Assembly: GCA_963665155.2 (NCBI GenBank)
Contig: CAXXFI010000001.1
Span: 310,001-374,000 of the forward strand
DNA length: 64,000 nucleotides
From: UBA1141 sp963665155
GTDB lineage: Bacteria; Chloroflexota; Dehalococcoidia; Lucifugimonadales; UBA3495
Direction of reading: 5' to 3'
A program made the translations under genes and the position numbers. Each line of letters begins with the position of its first letter. Position 1 is the stretch's first letter. A model generated the notes under the pieces. It saw only the letters and a list, made by a program, of their open reading frames with translations. It ran no database searches and was not told the DNA's origin. Positions 35,056 through 45,000 of the stretch are shown here, piece by piece.

Positions 35056-37464
35056 TTGGTCACGGATGCTACGATGTCCGCAACTTCTCTAAATCGACTA
35101 TTTAACACTTCACTTAAGAGAAAGCGTGTCGTCGGTTTTACTATTCTGGCGGTCCTGCTCTTCCTCTTCATTTGGTTCAACCGGATTCCCAAGCTGGACA
35201 TCGTCGGAGAAGACCTGATTGCTGCCTCGGCGGCCGGCGCCGAATGCTTCCAGGGTCTCTGCATCGATGGAAACCCGGAAACGAGCCTCCTTTCCCGCTG
35301 GTGGCTTTTCTCCCTTACTTACCTCAAGCTAGTCACTCTGGGAATGATATTCGCATTTCTAGTTGCGGGCCTGACCGAAGTTTTCCTCTTTCCTCCCGAA
35401 GCCTTGAGCACTTGGACCCAACGAGGGATTCGCGGGTCCCTTAGAGGGTTAATCATAGGCTCCGCCATGAATCTGTGCTCGGCCTGCATCGTCCCGGTGT
35501 CATCGGCGTTCCGCAGACGAGGCGCCGGGATCGAGACGACTCTGGCGATAGTCCAAGGTTCGTCGACGATGAACCTACCAGCTCTGATCATGGCTGCGAT
35601 GGTATTTACCCCCATGCTGGCAGGCACTCGTATAGGCTTGAGCGTCGTGGGGGCTTTGATCTTGGGCCCCATCGTGGCGGCCTTGGTGGGCAGGAGCGAG
35701 AAAGACCCTCCGGTCACCGTGCCGATGGTGGTTTTGCCGGAATCCGCGCCCGAGTCATGGCGCCTAATCCTAATTGAAGGTTTGCCGGCCTGGTTGTGGA
35801 CAAGTATCAAGTATCTGTTCCGCCTGGGCCCATTAATGGTTGTGGCCGGATTGGCAAGTGGCATGGCCATTCAATGGGTAAGTCCCGAGACCGTGGACAA
35901 GTTCCTGGGAAATAATGTGCTGGGTGTAGCTACCGCAGCAACATTCGGCATCTTGATCAACGTGCCGCTGCTCTTTGAGATACCTCTGGTAGCGGCCCTG
36001 CTGCTGGTCGGAATGGGAACAGTTCCGGCTGCGACCCTGCTCTTTGTGGCAGCGGCTGGCGGCCCCATCACCTTCTGGGGCCTGGCTAAGGTAATGTCGA
36101 AGCGAACCGTGGTAACTTTCGCCACAGCGACGTGGAGCCTGGGTGCGGTTGCCGGTTTGGGCATCTTGTCTGTCGGCCTAATATTCGGAGACGAAGGCCC
36201 CCAGACCATTCGGATTGCGGACAACTCAACCACGAGTTGCCCAATCTGCTTGTTGCGGGATGCCATCGGTGAGGCGGAGCACGGCGACACAATCGAGATA
36301 CCGCCCGGCATTTACACCTTGCGTATTGCCGAGTTGGTGTTGAACAAAGATTTGACTCTGGCCGGAGCCGGAGCGGACCAGACCGTCATCCAGGCAGCCG
36401 AGTCACTCGGAACCGCCAATTCCAGAGTATTGCGAATTCCCATAGGACGGACCGTGACAATCTCCGGCATAACTATTCGCTACGGTGTTGCCGATTCAAC
36501 TGCTGAACGCCATGTTGTGTTCCCAGCCACGGTGGGGGGAATCGTAACTACTAACTACGAGTTTGGCGGTGGAATTCACATTCACGGAACATTGACACTC
36601 ATCGATTCGGTAGTCAACGACAACTCTGCTGGAGGCGGCGGTGGAATTTTCAATGGTGGCACGTTGATCATGAAAAACAGCCGCATCGGCAACAACCAGG
36701 CGGATGGGCAAGGTGGCGGCATATTTAATGGCGGAATTCTCGAGCTTGAAGGTGGGGCCTTTCAAAATAATCGTTCCCAAGGAGGAGGAGCGATAAGCAA
36801 TTGGGGCAACATTGAGGCGGTTCGGACTTCTATCAGCGACAACCGGGCTCGGGTGGCAGGAGGTGGAATCCTCAACACGGCTGTGGGCAACTTGAACATG
36901 GATTCCGTGACCGTCAACAATAATTCCGCCGGGTCTGGCGGCGGCATCCGAAATTTTGGTCAATTTACTTTGTCGAACAGCACGGTTAGCCTCAATTCCG
37001 CTTCAGCTGGCGGGGGAATAGATAACTGGAAAAACATGCATATCGCCAACAGCACCCTGACGAGCAACGAAAGTCAGAAAGGCGGAGGCATTAACGTACG
37101 TTGGGGTCATATTACGCCTCCAGAGACGGAGTTGACTGGAACGATATTGGCTGGAAACTCGGCAAATGAAGGGGCGGATTGCCATGGACCCATAAGTTCC
37201 ACAGGTAACAATCTTCTAGGGATAGTGACGGACTGCGACTATCGTGCCGGTCCCAGCGATCTGATGGGCACGTCCGCAAGTCCCTTGAACCCGCTTCTAG
37301 GTCCCCTTCAAAACAATGGGGGACCGACTGAGACCCATTCTTTGATGGTAAATAGTCCGGCTATAAATGCTGGGGAGCGTAAGTCGGAACTACTATTGGA
37401 CCAAAGAGGTGCCCAGCGGGCACAAACCGGTGTGACCGATATAGGGTCATTCGAGCGCCAGTAG
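35056..37464 (+). CDS. DUF318/ArsP-like permease fused to right-handed beta-helix
   Basis: 802 residues in two halves. Residues about 25-390 form a multi-spanning permease of the DUF318 (YraQ/ArsP) family: GSAMNLCSACIVPVSSAFRR holds the family's Cys-rich motif, with GSSTMNLPALIMAAMVFTP and TFGILINVPLLFEIPLVAAL after it. Residues about 400-802 are a repetitive beta-helix: CPICLLRDAIGEAEHGDTIE resembles the CSLREA-type motif that opens such domains, then come about ten Gly/Asn-rich coils (SGGGIRNFGQFTLSNSTVSL type), ending NGGPTETHSLMVNSPAINAG. The helix would face outside. The frame opens at TTG 35056; ATG 35074 is the alternative start. ArsP relatives export organoarsenicals; the substrate here is unknown. 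Confidence 0.85.
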   Translation: MVTDATMSATSLNRLFNTSLKRKRVVGFTILAVLLFLFIWFNRIPKLDIVGEDLIAASAAGAECFQGLCIDGNPETSLLSRWWLFSLTYLKLVTLGMIFAFLVAGLTEVFLFPPEALSTWTQRGIRGSLRGLIIGSAMNLCSACIVPVSSAFRRRGAGIETTLAIVQGSSTMNLPALIMAAMVFTPMLAGTRIGLSVVGALILGPIVAALVGRSEKDPPVTVPMVVLPESAPESWRLILIEGLPAWLWTSIKYLFRLGPLMVVAGLASGMAIQWVSPETVDKFLGNNVLGVATAATFGILINVPLLFEIPLVAALLLVGMGTVPAATLLFVAAAGGPITFWGLAKVMSKRTVVTFATATWSLGAVAGLGILSVGLIFGDEGPQTIRIADNSTTSCPICLLRDAIGEAEHGDTIEIPPGIYTLRIAELVLNKDLTLAGAGADQTVIQAAESLGTANSRVLRIPIGRTVTISGITIRYGVADSTAERHVVFPATVGGIVTTNYEFGGGIHIHGTLTLIDSVVNDNSAGGGGGIFNGGTLIMKNSRIGNNQADGQGGGIFNGGILELEGGAFQNNRSQGGGAISNWGNIEAVRTSISDNRARVAGGGILNTAVGNLNMDSVTVNNNSAGSGGGIRNFGQFTLSNSTVSLNSASAGGGIDNWKNMHIANSTLTSNESQKGGGINVRWGHITPPETELTGTILAGNSANEGADCHGPISSTGNNLLGIVTDCDYRAGPSDLMGTSASPLNPLLGPLQNNGGPTETHSLMVNSPAINAGERKSELLLDQRGAQRAQTGVTDIGSFERQ

Positions 37465-37773
37465 TTCGGAACGGCCCGAATTGGGCTTGAAGATGGTTTT
37501 TACGCATGGCAGGTCATTCTGAGAGTTCGCGCTGGGAGGATGACCAGAGCCCAACAAAGCTATTTGGCCACCACTGGCAAACATAGCGGCCAAATACCAG
37601 CGCAACCAACGCCTTTAACCCGCAAGACCTTAAGGCCACACAGGTTCGAATTTGCACGTTTTTCTCCCAGACAATGCCAACGTTGTACCCCGGTACCTTG
37701 GCGTTTAATTAGACGCGATATGGGCCGATGTACTGCAGAAGAGTATCGGCCCATACCGCGTTAGTCTATCCAT
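37465..37773. other. Convergent intergenic region with hairpin
   Basis: Between the 3' ends of the permease-helix gene and the HlyD-type gene. AGACGCGATATGGGCCGAT (37711-37729) pairs with ATCGGCCCATA plus CCGCGTTAGTCT (37744-37766) with small bulges, a stem long enough to end transcription from both sides. Nothing else is seen. Confidence 0.6.
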
Positions 37774-40242
37774 TTAATCCGCTTCGTAGACCACGGTGCT
37801 GGTAACCCCGGTCAACTTCACCGGAATTCGAATGCTCTGAGGGACGTTTACCCGGATTGTGACGGGGTAGCTAATGACTCCCCGTTCCGTCCTCGGCTCT
37901 CTGGCAACTTTGGTAACGAAACCGTCCAGTGGCCGGTTTGGCAGGGAATCCAACGATATCATCGCTCTGGAACCCGTCTTCACGAACTGCAGCTCCCCTG
38001 CGTCAACCACCCCCTGAACCTCCAGCGCCGTGGGGTCGACTAGCTGAATGACTCTAGACTTGGTGCTCACAAGGTCATTAGCTTCCAAGTTGAGCACCGA
38101 TACTACACCGTTGAATGGGGCCAGCACAAAAGCGCCGTTTAAGTCTTTTCGAGCTTCTTCCACTGCCGCCTCAGCCGCTGCCATTTTCGATTCCAGGAAA
38201 GCTAAATCCAGGGGGTCCGGTCCGCCTACTAGCTTGGCTAGGTGCTTGTCTGACTCAGCTAGCGCCTCTACAGCTTGGTCCAGAGTTGCTTCCAGCACGG
38301 CCAGGACCAGTGGGTCCGGCCCTTCCTTGAGCAACTCGGCCAAGTCGTCTTGAGCCTCATTCTTCACGGCGCGAGCCAACTCTACCCTTGACTCCAGAAC
38401 AGCCAACTCCAAGGGGTCAGGGCCATCCAATTGCTTGGACAGGTCATGCTGGGCTGTATTCAGTTTGGCTTGGGCCGTGGCCACCTTCGCTTTGAGCAGA
38501 GCCGATTTCAGTGAATCCGGGCCCTCCAGCAGTCTAGCCAAGTCCTCCCGGACCGTGCTCAGCTTAGCTTGAGACACCTCCAGTTTAGCCTCCAACCCGA
38601 TCAACGCTAAGGGGTCTGCCCCTGCTTGAATTGCCGCCAGGTTGTTTTCAGGAGTTGTTAACGCAGCCCGAAAAGCCACCACCTGTGCTTCCCAAAACGA
38701 TAAATCCAGCGGTTCAGCTCCTGACGTTATGGCTGCCGCGCTTAGACTGGCCAGGCTCTCTTCCGCCTCCTTAAGGTCGTCCTGCGCCGTCCGTACCAAA
38801 TCCTGTCTCAACAAGACTTGCTCCGGGTCTGCTTCTTTGCTGACCGTGGACAATGCTTCTTCCGACGCTATCAATTTTTCTTGGGCTGTCTGTACGGCTG
38901 CTTGAAGCTGTCGCAATTGCGATTGATTGAGCCTTTTTTCCAGGTCTCGAAAATCATCTCGGGCCACCTCCACCTCGGCTTGGGACCGTTCCAAGGCAGC
39001 CTCTAATTCCTGGCGCTTTAGGGCGCCGGGTTCTTCCGTTAGTTCGGAGAGTTTATCCCGAGCAGTATTCAGATCCGCTTGGTCTTCTTCCACCGCTACT
39101 TTTAAGCGTCTCAGAGCCTCAACATCGAATTTAGAATCTTGGTCCCTTGAATCTCGAGTGGGCTGGCTGAGCCAGTCAGTTTGGGCATCCTCAGCGGCCC
39201 TCAGGGCGACCTCGGCATCAACCACGGTCCGCCTGGCGTTGGTCAAGTCCTGTAGGTGGTCCAACTCAAGGTCATTCAGGTCCTTACCGGCTAAATCTAA
39301 GACCAACTCGGCATCGGTGACCTTTTCACGGGCCTGAGCTAATTCCTTTATGAGGTCCAAATCGAAATTTCCCAGTTTCCGCTGCGCTTGGTCCAATGTG
39401 AGTTCGGCGCTTGCCTTGTCCTGGGTCGCCTGAGCGAACTGCGCATGATAGTCCCGGTTGAAGTCCTCTACGTTCCTAAAGGCACTTTCCAAGGCAAGGT
39501 TTGCGTCGGCTGCGACCTCTTTCGCTTTGGCCAATCCACCATCGTAGTCTCGTTGAAAATCGCTGAAGCCTTCCATAGCTCCGTCCAGTTTCACGTCCGC
39601 CTCAGCCTTAGCTTCTATCGATTTGGCTAATTTTTCTTCATAATCCTGCTGGAAGTTCTCCAAGTTGATCAAGGCTTTATCCAGCTTGAGGTCTCCGGTG
39701 GCCTTAGCTTCCATAGTCAGGGCCAGTGTCTGTTCGAAGTCTGAACGGAATTCGTCCAGCTTTTCTTGGGATCGATCAACCCCTAGCAGCGCAGCCGATT
39801 TAACCTGGCGGGCGTCGGCCAGTTTTTGATTGTAACCACGCTGATAGTCATTTAGGTCCTCATTGGCATGTTTCAGGGCCACGTCTCTTTGCGCCAGGGT
39901 CTCACCCAGTGTTGCAATTGTAAGTGGGTCCAGCCTAGCCAGAACCTGCCCTTCCTCTACCTCTTCCCGTAATTCGACCAAGACATCTCCTACCGTGCCG
40001 TTAGTTTCGAATTTGAGGGCGATTGTCTTGGGGAAAGACACCTTACCTCGAACGGGAATCTCGACCGTATCGGCCGTAATCTTGGGGGCGGTTGGTGCAG
40101 TCTGGCCCCGCTCTCTCTGTCCGGAGCTGCCGCTGACGTTTGAAGCCCCTACCACTGCGGCAATCATAAGGATCAGCAAAGCGGCGAGAACTCCCGCTTG
40201 CCACTGCTTGAGATTTCGAATCACGCTAAATAGTCGGACCAT
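37774..40242 (-). CDS. HlyD-type efflux adaptor with a giant coiled-coil hairpin
   Basis: About 822 residues; usual RND/ABC adaptors have 350-450. One N-terminal membrane helix (AGVLAALLILMIAAVVGAS), a half-lipoyl motif (GTVGDVLVELREEVEEGQVL, then ARLDPL), then about 550 residues of predicted coiled coil made of degenerate repeats, including five of type GPDPLELAVLESRVELARA. The second half-lipoyl/barrel follows (GAFVLAPFNGVVSVLNLEAN) with a beta-barrel and membrane-proximal domain (GSRAMISLDSLPNRPLDGFV). GTG at 40251 opens the frame, but ATG 40242 is better placed behind AAGGGGGTGA. It should link the RND/TRAP-type transporter encoded upstream to the outside; the length implies an exceptionally long reach. 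Confidence 0.87.
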   Translation of the reverse strand: MVRLFSVIRNLKQWQAGVLAALLILMIAAVVGASNVSGSSGQRERGQTAPTAPKITADTVEIPVRGKVSFPKTIALKFETNGTVGDVLVELREEVEEGQVLARLDPLTIATLGETLAQRDVALKHANEDLNDYQRGYNQKLADARQVKSAALLGVDRSQEKLDEFRSDFEQTLALTMEAKATGDLKLDKALINLENFQQDYEEKLAKSIEAKAEADVKLDGAMEGFSDFQRDYDGGLAKAKEVAADANLALESAFRNVEDFNRDYHAQFAQATQDKASAELTLDQAQRKLGNFDLDLIKELAQAREKVTDAELVLDLAGKDLNDLELDHLQDLTNARRTVVDAEVALRAAEDAQTDWLSQPTRDSRDQDSKFDVEALRRLKVAVEEDQADLNTARDKLSELTEEPGALKRQELEAALERSQAEVEVARDDFRDLEKRLNQSQLRQLQAAVQTAQEKLIASEEALSTVSKEADPEQVLLRQDLVRTAQDDLKEAEESLASLSAAAITSGAEPLDLSFWEAQVVAFRAALTTPENNLAAIQAGADPLALIGLEAKLEVSQAKLSTVREDLARLLEGPDSLKSALLKAKVATAQAKLNTAQHDLSKQLDGPDPLELAVLESRVELARAVKNEAQDDLAELLKEGPDPLVLAVLEATLDQAVEALAESDKHLAKLVGGPDPLDLAFLESKMAAAEAAVEEARKDLNGAFVLAPFNGVVSVLNLEANDLVSTKSRVIQLVDPTALEVQGVVDAGELQFVKTGSRAMISLDSLPNRPLDGFVTKVAREPRTERGVISYPVTIRVNVPQSIRIPVKLTGVTSTVVYEAD

Positions 40243-40351
40243 GTCGATCACCCCCTTTGTGAGATACGTGATGAAGGGTTATTGGTCTCGATTGGATATT
40301 AGTTCCGTGGATATTAGTTCCGTCATTTTTGCGCCGAAATAGGTTTAAGAG

Positions 40352-41863
40352 TCATATACGCGGACCTTTAACCAGGTCGGGCAACCAGGTGACAATTCCA
40401 GGGAAAGCAATGATTATCCCTAGGACCACCATCATGCAGGCGAGAAAAGGGAGCACGCCGATATACACGTCCATGATTGTGCCCTGCTCAACAGTGGTGC
40501 CTTCTGCCTCGGCCATTTCAGCATTCACCTCCTGGCGAGCGCCATGCAAAACATACAGCGCCAGCCCTTGAGGAGGACTGATTTGGGCTACCTCGAACAA
40601 TATGACCAGGATGATACCGAACCACAGCAAGTCCACATTGGATTCATTCAAGGTCGGTAGCAGGATGGGCAGGGTTAAGAACAGCATCGAGTAGCTCTCC
40701 ATAAACGTACCCAACACCAGGTAGAAAAGAACCAGAACCAAGACCAACTGGACAGCCCCAAGATCGAAACCGACGATCCATTGAGCGATATCATGGGAGA
40801 TCATGAGCCTGGCGAAAACGAACTGCAGCACGAAGGCCGTGAATAGGATTAGCAGAATCATCACAGTGGTGCGAACTGTCGAGAGAAATGCGTCATAGAG
40901 CATCGTCGTATTAGTCCGCACAGACTCCTTTAGCTGCGCAAACTCAAACGGGTGCTCATTATGCATGTTCTCGAATCTATCTTTTAGAGGCTCGGGGAAT
41001 AGCAGGTGCACCTTGGACCCGTGCACGGCGCTGATTAGCCCGGCTCGGACGGTAGAGAAGGAATTGTTTGCGACCGCCAGAACGAAAGCCCCCGTTGCAC
41101 CGCAAGCGGCGGCTTCGCTGGGGAGAAAGATACTGAAATAGATTGTGCCCAGCACCAGGGCGATCAGAGAAAAAATCGGGAGCATGGGCACGATCGCGGC
41201 GAACCGCCCTCGCCATGCATCCCAGTCCAAGAAGCCGCCGCCGGTCTCCTTTGGGGCAATACTGGGCCATATTTTGGCGGCTATAGCGATCATCACCATG
41301 AATGTCGCAGCAATCATGAAACCGGGAATAAAGCCGGCCAAGAACATACGGGAGATGGACGTGTCGGTCTCCAACGCATAAATGAGCAAGAGTATGCTGG
41401 GAGGAATTAAGATACCGAGGGTGCCGCCAGCGGCCAGGGAACCAAGAACGATTCGCTCGTTGTAGTTCCGCGCGCGAAAAGAGGGCAAAGCTACCCTGCT
41501 GATGGTGGCAGCGGTGGCGATAGTAGAGCCTGAGGACGCAGCGAAGATGGCGCAGGATACTACATTGGTGTGCAGCAAGCCTCCAGGGAGAAGCGCAACC
41601 CATCGGCTCAACGCGGTGTACATTCGCTCTGCAAGACCGCTGCGCAGCACCAACTCACCCATCAGCACAAAAAGCGGTATGGCAATCCAGTTCCACTGGG
41701 TGTATACTCCGACCGCCTTGCTCGGCAAAATAGGCCATAGGTTAGCGTCGAATGGCGCGAAGAACTGCATCATGATCAATGCTATGGCTCCTATGGCGCC
41801 GGCCACGTAGAAACCGGACATGAAAAACGCGCCCATCAGGGCCATAGCAAATCCGATTAACAT
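40352..41863 (-). CDS. dctM: TRAP transporter large permease (DctM)
   Basis: 503 residues, DctM family. Family features: WNWIAIPLFVLMGELVLRSG, FAASSGSTIATAATISRVAL, ERIVLGSLAAGGTLGILIPP (the first inverted-repeat Gly-rich loop) and GTFMESYSMLFLTLPILLPT. A hydrophilic loop of about 60 residues in the middle (KVHLLFPEPLKDRFENMHNE) is longer than usual. GAGGAAAAC precedes the ATG. It is the membrane translocation subunit of a Na+-driven secondary importer and needs a DctQ partner; here DctQ is the C-terminal domain of the RND protein encoded 169 nt upstream. No DctP binding protein is in the window. Substrate unknown. Confidence 0.9.
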   Translation of the reverse strand: MLIGFAMALMGAFFMSGFYVAGAIGAIALIMMQFFAPFDANLWPILPSKAVGVYTQWNWIAIPLFVLMGELVLRSGLAERMYTALSRWVALLPGGLLHTNVVSCAIFAASSGSTIATAATISRVALPSFRARNYNERIVLGSLAAGGTLGILIPPSILLLIYALETDTSISRMFLAGFIPGFMIAATFMVMIAIAAKIWPSIAPKETGGGFLDWDAWRGRFAAIVPMLPIFSLIALVLGTIYFSIFLPSEAAACGATGAFVLAVANNSFSTVRAGLISAVHGSKVHLLFPEPLKDRFENMHNEHPFEFAQLKESVRTNTTMLYDAFLSTVRTTVMILLILFTAFVLQFVFARLMISHDIAQWIVGFDLGAVQLVLVLVLFYLVLGTFMESYSMLFLTLPILLPTLNESNVDLLWFGIILVILFEVAQISPPQGLALYVLHGARQEVNAEMAEAEGTTVEQGTIMDVYIGVLPFLACMMVVLGIIIAFPGIVTWLPDLVKGPRI

Positions 41864-42032
41864 GTTTTCCTCACGGCCATCCTCATAGCCGATAAGCCTG
41901 AATTAGCGGTTCCGGCATTCGGAAGCCGAACTCTTCCACTACCGAATGGCCACCAAGGGAACGGATATCTCACTCCCGACTGCATCTAGCGAAGGAGTTC
42001 TGAGGCCACGAATGTCTCGCTGCAGAATTCAT

Positions 42033-45000
42033 TTAGCGAAGGAGCTCCGTGGCTTCTGTTGTCTCGGTTTCGATTTCACCCCCGCCCATCCACCTGTGCA
42101 CTTGGGGTAGAAAACTCTCCGCCATAATTACAAACATCATCTGCAAGGCGGTGAAGGCCATCATGCTAAAGCCGACCCCTATGACAATCTTGGGTATGAA
42201 CGTACTACTCGAAGCATGGTCGACCACCGAATCCCATATCATCCACGAGGTAACCGTCGCAAGAAACGCCACGGCGCCCATTGCGGCGAAGTCGGCGAAT
42301 GCCCTGGTATTCCGACCCATAAACGGCAGCAGAACGTCGATCCGTACGTTGGCTCCCGATCTCAGAGCGTAGGAAAAGGACCAGGTTGCGGCCATGGCCA
42401 GGGCTAACCCACTCAACCCGCCGGTGGCCGGGGCCATCGGCCATTCCAGCTTTCGCGCGACTATCTGATAGGTAATAAAGAACCCCAGCAGCAGCAACTC
42501 CAAGCCGCAGAACCAGCCCAAGGCCAAGTACACCCGGTCGAGCCTGACCGATAGCCACCGGGTGAATATCAACAACCCGAAAGCTGGGGTCCAGCCTTCG
42601 TTGGAGGTTACTCGGGAGGTTACTCGGGAGGTTTCCGGTGAAGTTACCAATGAAGTTACCAGTGAAGTTACCGGGGCAATTTCCTGGTTCGTCGGCAACG
42701 AGGTAGTTACACCTCCACCTCTGGCCAAGCCACCTTCGACCAATCCCGAAACGGGAGCACCGTCGGTAGCTGGATCCCCAGGCTGTGCACCGCCTGCAGC
42801 TAGACCGCCGGAGGTTGGCCCGCCGGGAGGAGTACGGCCAAACGCCACGCCTAGGTTGCCGAAAAACCCGGGTATACTTTGGTGCACGATTGTGTAAACA
42901 ACCGGAACTACTATGAGGGTCAGGAACGTTGAGCTGATCAAGCCTCCTATGACCACCGTTGCCAGTTCCGCACCGATGATGAGTCCGCTTTCGCCAACAA
43001 AGACAGCCAGCGGGAGCAGGGCTATGTCGGTCGTGAATGCAGTCATCAAGATTGGGCGCAGTCGTACACGGCTTCCTTGGATCAACGCGTCCTGCACGCC
43101 CAGTCCCCGTTCCCTGAGTTGCTCCACGAAGGTGATGAGCACAATGGCGTTGGTCACCACCACGCCGATCAGCAACAGTAGGCCCATCATGGCCGATAAG
43201 CTCAGCGTACGGTCGGTGATGGCTAGGGCCACAAGGGCGCCGACCAAGGCCAATGGCAGACTGGCGACAATAATTAGGGGATTTCTTAGCGAGCCCAGGC
43301 TGGCCACCATAACCAAGTAGACCAATAGGATGCCCACCGCCATGGCCAGGAATATATCTTGAAATCCTTCCCGGACCTGCTCGAAGACTCCTCCCGTCTT
43401 GACTTCAACGCCAGGAGGGAGATCAAGACGATCGATTACGGCATCCACTCTGTCACTTATTCCCTGGGTATCCTCGCCGATGATGGTACCGGTAATGCTT
43501 GCCGACCTTTCCAGGTCAAAGCGGCTGAGACTAACCGGACCTTTCTCGATGGCGATACTGCTAATCAACCCCAACTTCACTTGTTCCAAAGGCGACACAC
43601 CCTGGATGGTCAACGAATTGAGCTTATCTATGTCATCGACTGCGCTGGGTGGCCCCCGCACTATCACCTGCATGGTTATTTCTTCCAGGTTGACCTCAGA
43701 GACAACCTCGCCGACGTTAAAGCGGCTGACCTGTCGACCCACCGATGCTGTGGTCAAGCCAAACTCAGCGGCCAACTCAGGATCGACCCGGATGACTACC
43801 TCATTTCTGGCGCCGGTAACGTCGCTGCTAACGTTGGCTACTTCGGGTATTCGGCTTATAGCTGCTTCCAACTGCTTGGCCACCGGGGTTATGGTCTGAA
43901 GGTTAGGTCCGATAATTATGACTTCCAGATTGTCTTGGGGAGCCCCAGGTACGATCTCCTCGACCTTGATGGTAGTTTCTTCGTTCCCAGGCAACTCGGC
44001 CCGGATTTGATCGGCAATATCCTCCGGTACTTCCTCAGCCAGTTGGACAAATACACCGGCGATGTCCAGTCCACCGCCGACTTCCCGGGCCGGACCGAAT
44101 CGCGTTGCCACGCCACCGATGGTCGTTTGATACGACTCAACGATTCCTTCTTCTTGGAGCCTGGCCAGAAGCTCTTCCACCTTCAGCACTTCGTTAAAAG
44201 TGCGCCCTGCTGAGGCTCCTGTGGGCAATTCCAGGTTTATGGTTATGATTTCCGGGTCACCGGCCGGGAAAAGGGTAACGGGGATAACCCGCACCAACGC
44301 CAGGCTGGCGATGGTTATAACGAAGGCTATCACCAGGGTTGCGACCTTGTGCCGCAGCGACCAGAGCAGGATCGGCGTGTATATGCGCTGCATTAGCGTG
44401 TCGGTGTCCTCACTGACAACACCCGCGACTACGCCCTCATCATTAGGAAAATCTCCCCGGCGCAACAACATTGCCCCCAAAACCGGAGTGATTGTCAGCG
44501 CGACTAACAGCGACCCAATCAGGGCGAAACTCACCGACATAGCGAATGGCGTAAAGAAAGAGCCAACCAGGCCTTGGATGAACACCAATGGGAGGAAGAC
44601 AACGATGGTGGTCAGGGTGGACGAGGTGATGGCTCCCGCCACTTCCCGTGTCGCATCCAAGGCTGCTTGCGCCCGGTCTTCGCCTCGTTGGATGTGCCGG
44701 TACATGTTCTCCATGACGACGATACTATCGTCCACAACCCTGCCCACAGCGATAGCCAGGCCGGCCAGCGTCATTAAGTTGAGAGACAAGCCAGCTATCC
44801 CGATCAACACTATGCCGACCATGATACTTAGGGGAATCGACAGCCCGATGACTAAGGTGGGGCGAAGGGTAAGCACCAGTCCCCGCACTAGGTGGGGACG
44901 GACATTGATTAGAAAAACGAATACGACGGCAATGGCGAACATGAAGCCGAACATTCCCTCTCGCAACAAGCTCGAGAGTTGGGCCCGGATCCGAGGGCTA

